Assembly: GCF_029490015.1 (NCBI RefSeq)
Contig: NZ_CP120468.1
Span: 124,001-188,000, forward strand
From: Halobaculum limi
Lineage (GTDB): Archaea; Halobacteriota; Halobacteria; Halobacteriales; Haloferacaceae
DNA length: 64,000 bases
Reading direction: 5' to 3'
The position numbers and the translations under genes were made by a program. This document shows positions 42,763 to 50,001 of the stretch, piece after piece. The notes beneath the pieces were generated by a model. The model ran no database searches. It was not told the DNA's origin and worked only from the letters and a program-made list of their open reading frames with translations. How positions within the stretch are numbered: position 1 is the first letter of the stretch; the number at the start of each line of letters is the position of its first letter.

Positions 42763-44055
42763 TCAGTTCCCACGTGGCGTCACCACGTCGTCTGGGACCG
42801 GCCCGGCGACCGACCGACCGCCGCGTGCAGCGACCGTTCGGAGGCGGCGCGCGGCCGTTCGACCGCCGACGGCGGCGACGCCAACGAGCGAACGGAGCGT
42901 CGGCACCGGGTCGTTCACCGAGACGAACGCCTGTTTCGCGACAAAGCACGCCCATAGGAACTGTGCGATAGCCGCCGGGTTCCCGGCACGCAGTTGCTCG
43001 GAGAGCCATTTCACGTCGCCGTAGAGGAGTCGGTGAAACAGCGGAACCGGATTGGTGTAATCCGGCGGGTCGACCGTCTCGCCGCGGAGGAGGCGGTAGT
43101 GGTGCCACGGGATGTCGACGCCGCTCTCGATGGCGAACGGCACCGACCCCCAGTAGCGGCCGTTCACCTCGATGAGGTACGACTCGCCGGCGGGCGTGCG
43201 CATGAACTCGACCATCGCTGGGCCGGTCCACTCGAGTGCCCGGATGATTGTCTCGGCGGCCTCGAACATCTCGGGGTCGTGAACTGGGCGCAACAGCGTC
43301 GACTCCCCGCCCGAAGCGGGGTACGTGCGGACACGCTCTTCTTGGAAGTGGAGGAGAATCTCACCGGCGTCGGCGAGGACGACCGTCGTCGTCGTCGACC
43401 CCGGAATCCGCGCTTGGACCATCGGGTAGTGGTCTTCTTCTGCCAGCACCGGGTGGCGTTCGAGGAGGCGTTCGTACGTCTCGACCAGTTCCGCCGGTGA
43501 GTCGGCGTAGTTGTCGTCACCGACGCGGGTGAAGTGACACTCGCCCTCCGAGTCCCACACCGTCTTGCTCCGTGGTTTCACGACCACCGGGTAGGTGATG
43601 TCGTCCGCGAGCGCCGCCACCGTCGCCGGCGATTCGGGCGTCCACGTCTCGGGCGTGCGGACGGGCAACGAGGTGGCCAGTCGGAACAGTCGGGCCTTGT
43701 CGTACGGGATGGCGAATCGCTCCCAGTCTTCGACGGCGACGGTCGTTCCGGTGCGTTCGAGCGTCTCCTTGTGGCGCGAACACACCGCCGACGTTGAGTC
43801 CAGTACGGGGAACACCACCTCGTACGAGGACGCCTCCAGATGTTCGAGGAGGTGGTCGACGAACCGTTGTTCCGAGCGGTGTGGGTCCGGGTGGTGATAG
43901 CCGCCGACGCTGTGACGCGAGAGTCGCCCCAGCGAGGAGCGTACGTGGCTCCCGGCAGTCACCGACAGTCCGCGTCGACCGAGCGACCTGACCAGTGAGA
44001 GGCCAGCCTGCCCGTTCGCATCGAGTACGAGTACCGAACCATTGGCAAGAGTCAT
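42763..44055 (-). CDS. ATP-grasp carboxylate-amine ligase family protein
   Basis: The 430-residue protein has a Rossmann-like preATP-grasp start (VLVLDANGQAGLSLVRSLGRRG) and an ATP-grasp core: TYPVVVKPRSKT (ATP-binding lysine), PMVQARIPG and, for magnesium, EFMRTPAGESYLIEVNGRYWGS. The C-terminal about 80 residues are helical and hydrophobic (AIAQFLWACFVAKQAF), suggesting membrane association. It would join a carboxylate and an amine using ATP; substrates are unknown. GATATAAC about 36 bases upstream suggests a short leader. Confidence 0.85.
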   Translation of the reverse strand: MTLANGSVLVLDANGQAGLSLVRSLGRRGLSVTAGSHVRSSLGRLSRHSVGGYHHPDPHRSEQRFVDHLLEHLEASSYEVVFPVLDSTSAVCSRHKETLERTGTTVAVEDWERFAIPYDKARLFRLATSLPVRTPETWTPESPATVAALADDITYPVVVKPRSKTVWDSEGECHFTRVGDDNYADSPAELVETYERLLERHPVLAEEDHYPMVQARIPGSTTTTVVLADAGEILLHFQEERVRTYPASGGESTLLRPVHDPEMFEAAETIIRALEWTGPAMVEFMRTPAGESYLIEVNGRYWGSVPFAIESGVDIPWHHYRLLRGETVDPPDYTNPVPLFHRLLYGDVKWLSEQLRAGNPAAIAQFLWACFVAKQAFVSVNDPVPTLRSLVGVAAVGGRTAARRLRTVAARGGRSVAGPVPDDVVTPRGN

Positions 44056-44382
44056 CGATGTCCGGTGACTCGCGAGCGACGGGGATTGTTATATCGACTG
44101 GTGGCGGCGTGTAAGCAGACCTTTCAGCCGAATCCGCCTCGCGAGCGTGAACTGCCGACCCTGCCACTCGCGGACGGAAGACGGTGACACGTGTGCGGAC
44201 AGCAAAACCGCACTACCTGAGCCCCGACGACACCGACGGTAGGGATTCGACCGGTATCAAGCGTCAGTAAGTAGATAAAATCGTGTCAACAAGTAGGGGT
44301 CCTGGACGGAGGGTCGGAGACCGGAGTCCGTCCGCTGACCAGTACGCCCCGAGGAGGTGCGACGGTCGGGCCGCGACCCCGA
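44056..44382. other. Intergenic stretch without recognised gene
   Basis: The 327 bases between the ATP-grasp start and the end of the MscS-like gene hold the ATP-grasp promoter (TATATC near 44090) and otherwise lower-GC sequence, including TAAGTAGATAAAA near 44268-44280. I see no conserved coding frame or RNA structure. Confidence 0.5.
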
Positions 44383-45153
44383 TCAGTCGTCGTCGGCCGC
44401 GGGAGCCTCACCGCCCTCCATCCGCTCGCGGCCCTCGGGCCGCGGGGTCGCCGCCGAGATGCGGCCGGCCCAGTCGGCGATGTTCTCCTGGACGTAGGTG
44501 TGGCCACCCCACCCGAGTGCGATACCGATGCCGATGGCCAGCGCCGCCGCGAGGCCCCACGCCGTCGCCTGGGCGAACACGGTGAGGATGTTGGTGTCGA
44601 CGCCCATCGTCGACAGGCCGATGACGAGCACTGTGAAGTACAGGAACAAGCGCGCGGCCGTCGCGAACCACGAGGTGTAGCCCGTCTCGGTCGCCGCCTC
44701 CGTTCGGGTGATAGCGTCGCCGATGAAGTCAGCGACGACGAAGCCCAACACGATCACCAGCAACCCGGCCACGAACGCCGGGAGGTACGAGACGGCCTCT
44801 TGGATCCACTGCGACAGGACTGGGATCGCGAGCACGTCCGCCGCCGTGAGGATCGCGACCGCGTAGACGAACCACTTTCCGAGCGTCCCGAACGCCTTCG
44901 AGACCGCCGCTTCAGTCCCGCCGAGGATCGACCCCAACGGCGTCGCCAACACCGCTCGGTCTATCTCGATGCGATCGGCGAGGACGCGGATGACACGTGC
45001 CACGCCGAGACCCAAGACCCACCCGATCAGGAGGACGGCGACCGCACCGAGGAGGCGTGGGAGGAACGCGAGGAGTTCTGCGACCGTCTGCTGGAGCGAT
45101 TCGGTGAACCCGACCTGTACGATAAACTGGCTTGCTTCGACTTCGAGTGTCAT
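44383..45153 (-). CDS. Small-conductance mechanosensitive-channel-like membrane protein (conserved TM helix family)
   Basis: The 256-residue protein has five hydrophobic helices. The segments LPRLLGAVAVLLIGWVLGLGVARVI and YLPAFVAGLLVIVLGFVVADFIGDAI are the repeated conserved-TM-helix motif found next to MscS domains, and GLAAALAIGIGIALGWGGHTYVQE resembles the MscS pore helix. A full MscS beta domain is missing, so channel activity is uncertain. The last about 25 residues are charged. Confidence 0.78.
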   Translation of the reverse strand: MTLEVEASQFIVQVGFTESLQQTVAELLAFLPRLLGAVAVLLIGWVLGLGVARVIRVLADRIEIDRAVLATPLGSILGGTEAAVSKAFGTLGKWFVYAVAILTAADVLAIPVLSQWIQEAVSYLPAFVAGLLVIVLGFVVADFIGDAITRTEAATETGYTSWFATAARLFLYFTVLVIGLSTMGVDTNILTVFAQATAWGLAAALAIGIGIALGWGGHTYVQENIADWAGRISAATPRPEGRERMEGGEAPAADDD

Positions 45154-45322
45154 CGCAGACTACACGTACGCACGCTCGTGTGTTAGTTAGAAACTGCCAC
45201 GAATATCGAGATTCTCATCCAAAGGAGACCCTACTCGGAATCGAGATACACAGACGCTACCGACTCGAAGATCGACAGACGACGAGGGCGTGGGCGGAAG
45301 TCACCGCCACCCGAAGCGCCGA

Positions 45323-46453
45323 TCAGTTAGTGTCCCGGTCACCGAGACCGACGACCCAGTCGTCGAGGGAGTCGAACCCGATTCGCTCGACTTCCGGCGT
45401 CAACGGATACGCAACGAGCGTGCTCGGAGAGGCGGCCATCGAGAGCGGCGGACGTGTGTCCGGGAGGAAGCCGAACGCCGAGAACACCGACTCGTGGATG
45501 GATCCATCGGCGGCCGTGACGACATCCACGTCACGGAATTCTCGGAGGACGCGGTCGAGGAGCGCGGTCTCTGCGTCACGCCGTTCACGCTCGCCAGCGG
45601 AGGCGTGAAGCCGCTCCGACCGGAGCGGAAGCACCTCCGTCAGCGCCGCACGCGACTGCCCCTCGGTCGCGTCGCGACCGACAACGGCACCTAAGACGGG
45701 CCGGCCCGCCCGTTCGACGGTGTAGGCGGTGTAGTGCCAGTTGGGGTTGCCGAAGCGCCAGTCGAAGTACGTCTCGTCGCGGACGACGTGGAGACGATCA
45801 GGAACCGAACGCCGGTACAGGTCCGCGAGTGTCTCGACCGGGAGCAGAGGATGTCGACGAACAGTGAGGGTGCGATCAGACGGGGCACGCGTGCGAGCGA
45901 CCCTGAGGGCCCCGCCGACCACAGCTCGGGCGACGGGTTCGGCGACGCTCGCTACCGGGCCCAGCGAGGTCTCGACGAACTCGACCGGGTTGTGAACGCG
46001 ATAGCGAGTAGAGACCGTGCCGACCTCGCACCAGCCGTGTTTGAGGCTGCCCGGAAGCGTCGCGTGGTTCGGATAATTGAAAAATAGCGCCGCTGGGCCG
46101 CCATCGTACGCTTCCTTCATAAACTCCGTCATCCGCGAGTACACGCCCTGACGTCGGTACTCTGGGTGGACCATCGTATCGCCGGGTTGGAGCGCGGGCA
46201 ACGACAAGCCCTCGTGAGCGACTTCGAAGCCGACACCGGACTTTGCGCCGATCACTCGGTCGCCGTCGACGGCGACGACGACGGGGACGTGGTCGAAGTA
46301 GGGGTTGTCGACGAATTTCCAGTCGAACCAAGCGTCGCCAGCGTGGCCGAAGACCGTCTCGTGAAGGTCAAGGTAGCTGTCGCGGTCGTCCGGCCTGAAT
46401 AGTCTGACCGCGTATGCGCCCTCGTTAGCTACGTTACTTGACACAGTGTGCAT
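45323..46453 (-). CDS. GNAT-family N-acetyltransferase (two-lobed, about 380 residues)
   Basis: The 376-residue protein has an N-terminal GNAT domain with the acetyl-CoA site MVHPEYRRQGVYSRMTEF (about residues 96-112) and a second lobe of similar size (DETYFDWRFGNPNWHYTAYTV). This layout is seen in GNAT proteins of surface-polysaccharide loci. ATG 46453 lies 1 base after the stop codon of the CoA-transferase gene, so the two form an operon. The acceptor is unknown. Confidence 0.8.
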   Translation of the reverse strand: MHTVSSNVANEGAYAVRLFRPDDRDSYLDLHETVFGHAGDAWFDWKFVDNPYFDHVPVVVAVDGDRVIGAKSGVGFEVAHEGLSLPALQPGDTMVHPEYRRQGVYSRMTEFMKEAYDGGPAALFFNYPNHATLPGSLKHGWCEVGTVSTRYRVHNPVEFVETSLGPVASVAEPVARAVVGGALRVARTRAPSDRTLTVRRHPLLPVETLADLYRRSVPDRLHVVRDETYFDWRFGNPNWHYTAYTVERAGRPVLGAVVGRDATEGQSRAALTEVLPLRSERLHASAGERERRDAETALLDRVLREFRDVDVVTAADGSIHESVFSAFGFLPDTRPPLSMAASPSTLVAYPLTPEVERIGFDSLDDWVVGLGDRDTN

Positions 46454-46454
46454 C

Positions 46455-47702
46455 TCACTCCTCCGGATCGCCATCCCCCGACCCGTCGGTTCGCGTCGGC
46501 ACGCGTCCGTTCGCAGCCTCATCGAGCAACTCGGTCGTCTCCGGCCAGGAGTCGTCGTCGCCGTCGAGGAGGTCACCCCGGTGTTGGTCAAGCAACGGCG
46601 CGGGCCCCGTCGGACCCGTCGGCGTCGCCGTCATCTTAATCGGCGACCCGGCGACAGTCACCTGGTTATCGGTTCCGGGGATGCCCAACTCCACCAGCAT
46701 CTCTCGGCTGTCGGCAATGCCGTCGGCGAACACGTCGGCAACGGTTCGGACGGGAGCCGTCGGCACGACCGTCTCTAAGACGTCGAGTACCTCCTCGACG
46801 GTCCGCTCGCTCGTCCAGTCAGAGATAGTCTCGCGAAGCCACTCACGATTCTCCAGCCGGACTGACTGCTCGCGGAAGGCCGTCAATTCTGGTCGGCCGA
46901 TGGCCTCAACGAGGTTATCCCACTGGCTGGGGCCGATGGCCGCGATGACGACCTGGCCGTCGCTCGCGGGGAACGCATCGTATGGGAAGAGGATCGGATG
47001 TGAGTTGCCGTTCCGCCCGGGGACCTCGCCTGTCATCGAGTACTGGTACACCGTCCGCTCGCACATCGACACCATCGCGTCGTACATCGAGGTGTCGACA
47101 AACTGCCCCTCGCCGGTTCGTTCGCGGTGATGGAGCGCCGAGAGGATGCCGACGGCGCTCAACGCGCCGGTGAACAGGTCACCGATCCCGATACCGAACT
47201 TCGTCGGTGGGTCGTCAGGTTGCCCGTTAATCTGCATCACGCCGGCCATTGCCTGGACGATGAGGTCGTACGCGGGGCGCTGTTGCTGTGACGTCGCACC
47301 TGTTCGCGGGTCGCCAAACCCGCGAATCGCGGCGTACACGAGACCGGGATTGCGCTCGTGTAGCGTCTCATACGAGAGGTCGAACCGCTCCATCGTCCCC
47401 GCACGGTAGTTCTCAACGAGGACGTCCGCGCGGTCGACGAGACTGAGGAAGTCCTCGCGGTCGTCCTCGTCAGTCAAATCAAGTTCAAGACTCAACTTCC
47501 CGCGATTGACGCTCTGGAAGTAGCCACCGTACGCTTCGCTCTCGTCGTCGTGGTGAAACGGTGGTGTTCGTCTCACCCAGTCGCCTCCCGGTGGCTCGAC
47601 TTTGAGGACGTTCGCCCCCATATCGGCGAGCAGCATCGTGCAGTACGGACCTCCCAAAACGCGAGTAAGGTCGAGTACTGCGAGATCGTCGAGTGAACCC
47701 AT
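46455..47702 (-). CDS. CaiB/BaiF-family CoA-transferase
   Basis: The 415-residue protein is a family III CoA-transferase: LAVLDLTRVLGGPYCTMLLADMGANVLKVEPPGGD at the start, VLVENYRAGTMERFDLSYE, then GQFVDTSMYDAM, whose Asp would be the catalytic residue forming the acyl-anhydride, and GRNGNSHP later. It moves CoA between organic acids. Haloarchaea have family members in the methylaspartate cycle and in carnitine- or oxalate-like pathways; the neighbours here do not indicate which. It is translationally linked to the GNAT gene downstream. Confidence 0.9.
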   Translation of the reverse strand: MGSLDDLAVLDLTRVLGGPYCTMLLADMGANVLKVEPPGGDWVRRTPPFHHDDESEAYGGYFQSVNRGKLSLELDLTDEDDREDFLSLVDRADVLVENYRAGTMERFDLSYETLHERNPGLVYAAIRGFGDPRTGATSQQQRPAYDLIVQAMAGVMQINGQPDDPPTKFGIGIGDLFTGALSAVGILSALHHRERTGEGQFVDTSMYDAMVSMCERTVYQYSMTGEVPGRNGNSHPILFPYDAFPASDGQVVIAAIGPSQWDNLVEAIGRPELTAFREQSVRLENREWLRETISDWTSERTVEEVLDVLETVVPTAPVRTVADVFADGIADSREMLVELGIPGTDNQVTVAGSPIKMTATPTGPTGPAPLLDQHRGDLLDGDDDSWPETTELLDEAANGRVPTRTDGSGDGDPEE

Positions 47703-47958
47703 AGCCTACCCCACCCGAGGGATACGTAATGTTATTTTGCGTGAATTTCCTCGTAGGAAGACGATAGCACACAACTGCGAGAATCTACCCAAGAAAGTCA
47801 CCCGTACGACAGGAGGGTTATTCAGTCGGCCGCCGATCGTTAATCGGAACGAACCGATAGCAGGTGGCGGGAGCGGATCACCTACGAGCGATGCACGTCG
47901 GTCACCGATCTGCACCACAGAGCGAAACCGGGAAGCGCCGTGCCGGCCTCGCGACGGT

Positions 47959-48768
47959 ATGCTCACGTTCATCGGACTGGGGCTGTGGGACGAACGGTCG
48001 GTCACCGTCGAGGGCCGCGACGCCCTCCGATCTGCCGACCGCGTGTTCGCAGAGTTTTACACCAGTCGCCTCGCCGGAACCACCGTCGCCGACCTCGAAC
48101 GCCACCACGGGATCGATATCGAGGTTCGCGACCGCGACGGCGTCGAACGCGACCCCGAACCGATCCTCGACGCCGCCGCCGACGGCGACGTCGCCTTCTG
48201 CACCGCCGGCGACACCATGATATCGACGACGCACGTCGACCTCCGGGTTCGCGCGGCCGAACGTGGCATCGAGACGCGAGTGATCCACGGTGTCACCGCC
48301 CAGTCGGCCGCCTCGTCGCTCACGGGGCTCCAGAACTACCGGTTCGGAAAGGCCGTTACGTTGCCGTTCGAGTACGCCCACGGCGCCGACGGGACGCCAC
48401 AGAGTGTCATCGACGGCATCGAAGCGAACCGCGAGCGTGGTCTGCACACGCTCGTGTACCTCGATATCAAGGTCGCTGGCTCCTCGCCCGCCGGTCCTGC
48501 AGAGGGCGAACCAGACGAGTACATGACTGCCGACCACGCGGCGAACGCGCTGGCACGCGACTGGGACGACGACGCCGTCGGCGTCGCCGTCGCGCGTGCG
48601 GGCAGTCCCGACCCGGTCGTCGCCGCCGACACGCTGGGGGCGCTATCGACGCGTGAGTTCGGCGATCCGCTTCACCTCCTCGTCATCCCCGGTGAGATTC
48701 ACCACCTCGAAGCGGAGGCACTCGCAGAGCTGGGTGGGTGTCCGCGATCGGCACTGCCGGAGCGATAA
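47959..48768 (+). CDS. dph5: Diphthine synthase
   Basis: Dph5 methylates the modified histidine of elongation factor 2 with SAM during diphthamide synthesis. The 269-residue protein has the tetrapyrrole-methylase fold: LTFIGLGLWDERSVTVEG (motif A), FCTAGDTMISTTHVDLRVRA (SAM site) and HGVTAQSAASSLTGLQNYRFGKAVTLPF, the diphthine-synthase signature. An acidic insertion (PAGPAEGEPDEYMTAD) near 180-195 is typical of haloarchaea. ATG 47959 starts at the conserved first residue. Confidence 0.95.
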   Translation: MLTFIGLGLWDERSVTVEGRDALRSADRVFAEFYTSRLAGTTVADLERHHGIDIEVRDRDGVERDPEPILDAAADGDVAFCTAGDTMISTTHVDLRVRAAERGIETRVIHGVTAQSAASSLTGLQNYRFGKAVTLPFEYAHGADGTPQSVIDGIEANRERGLHTLVYLDIKVAGSSPAGPAEGEPDEYMTADHAANALARDWDDDAVGVAVARAGSPDPVVAADTLGALSTREFGDPLHLLVIPGEIHHLEAEALAELGGCPRSALPER

Positions 48769-48807
48769 GGTCGCTTCTACGTCTGAAGATCCGGAGCCGG
48801 TCTCTCG

Positions 48808-49842
48808 TTATCGCGTTCGGTCGTCGCCGGGTGCGTCGCTCGTACGGCCATCGCCGTCGGCCCGGTAGGCGGGGTCCGTCGTCGCCGGTTCTCGCGGCAG
48901 GTCGAGCGACTCCAAGAGGTCGTACTCCTCTTTCGTGATCATATAGAGGACGTCCTCAATGACGGTGACGAGTTCGGGCAATTCCCGGACGACGAGGTAG
49001 GTGATGCCGACGAGGGCGACGACCGCCAGCACCTGTGAGATGACCCGGTCGGAGAGGAAGAACGACACCATATACGGGTCGCTCGACCCGAACAGCAGGA
49101 GGACCTCATCAACGAACAGTTGCAGGTATTGGTTGCCGAACGTGATGCCGATGAACGTCGTCCGCAGGACGTTCAACAGCCAGATGATCGGGATGGAGAC
49201 CGCAAGCGCTCGCACCTTACGCCCGAACGGGGCGCGAACCGCCGCGATGAGGCCGGCGAAGATGGCCATACTCCCAAGGCCGGTACACGCGAGAACGATT
49301 TCGAACAGCAGGCCGTGGTTCTCGGGCGTGACGAAGCGATAGGCGTTGTGGTAGCCAAGGACCGGCCCGGTGACCCGTTCGGGGTCGTAGCCGAGTTGCC
49401 CGATGAGCCACCCGGTCTGGTCGGTGACGACGAGGATGAGCGTCCGCTTGAGCGGTTCGACCGTCTCGAACGGGAAGTAGACGACGCCCATCGCGGCGAC
49501 GGCCCGCGAGAGGACGAGCAATGAGTCACGCCCATTCCACAGCAGCCACCCGGCGTACAGACACGCGGGCACCGCCAGTAACGAGAGGACGCCCTCGACG
49601 TAGCTCTTCTGCGTGAACGCGAAGTGTGGGAACAGCGCCAGCCAGAAGGCCGCGAACAGGCCCCACCCGGCAGTCGCGAGCGTTCGTTCGGGCGGGACTG
49701 CGAGTGAATCGAGACGCTGGCGAAGCGCCACCACTCGGTCGGACGACCCCGTGCGGTGTCGGCGAACGTACTCGACGCCGGCGGCCGCGAGGAACGTCGC
49801 GATCACCACCCACCCGAGGAGGTCGGTGAAGAGACTCGCCAT
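48808..49842 (-). CDS. artA: Archaeosortase A
   Basis: ArtA recognises PGF-CTERM tails on exported proteins, removes them and helps attach an archaeal lipid. The 344-residue protein has about eight membrane helices and the exosortase/archaeosortase triad: Cys186 in LACTGLGSMAIF, Arg227 in LNVLRTTFIG and Arg266 in LSDRVISQ. These spacings (41 and 39 residues) match those I recall for the Haloferax enzyme. Its likely main substrate, the S-layer glycoprotein, is encoded directly upstream on the same strand, and a second PGF-CTERM protein lies at 37767-38951. GCTTTACCC about 30 bases before ATG 49842 is a plausible TATA element. Confidence 0.96.
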   Translation of the reverse strand: MASLFTDLLGWVVIATFLAAAGVEYVRRHRTGSSDRVVALRQRLDSLAVPPERTLATAGWGLFAAFWLALFPHFAFTQKSYVEGVLSLLAVPACLYAGWLLWNGRDSLLVLSRAVAAMGVVYFPFETVEPLKRTLILVVTDQTGWLIGQLGYDPERVTGPVLGYHNAYRFVTPENHGLLFEIVLACTGLGSMAIFAGLIAAVRAPFGRKVRALAVSIPIIWLLNVLRTTFIGITFGNQYLQLFVDEVLLLFGSSDPYMVSFFLSDRVISQVLAVVALVGITYLVVRELPELVTVIEDVLYMITKEEYDLLESLDLPREPATTDPAYRADGDGRTSDAPGDDRTR

Positions 49843-49944
49843 TCGTTCTCAGATCGGCGCTCTCGGGTAAAGCCCTTGTCGTCTGGTGTGATGGTCGTGC
49901 GCGACCGCGAGCGACACGGCTGTCGCTGTGGGTGTGGCGCGTCG

Positions 49945-49992
49945 AAAGAAAGGGTCCGCGTGAAGCGGAAGGTGACCGGGTTACGCCCGGTC
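49945..49992 (-). terminator. Terminator-like double hairpin after the S-layer gene
   Basis: On the minus strand, directly after the S-layer stop codon, GACCGGG/CCCGGTC (49974-49980 and 49986-49992) forms a strong hairpin. It is followed by a second, CCGC/GCGG (49956-49968), and then the T-rich run CCCTTTCTTT (about 49945-49954). This fits efficient termination of a highly expressed transcript before artA. Confidence 0.6.
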
Positions 49993-50001
49993 AGTCGTTA
50001 T

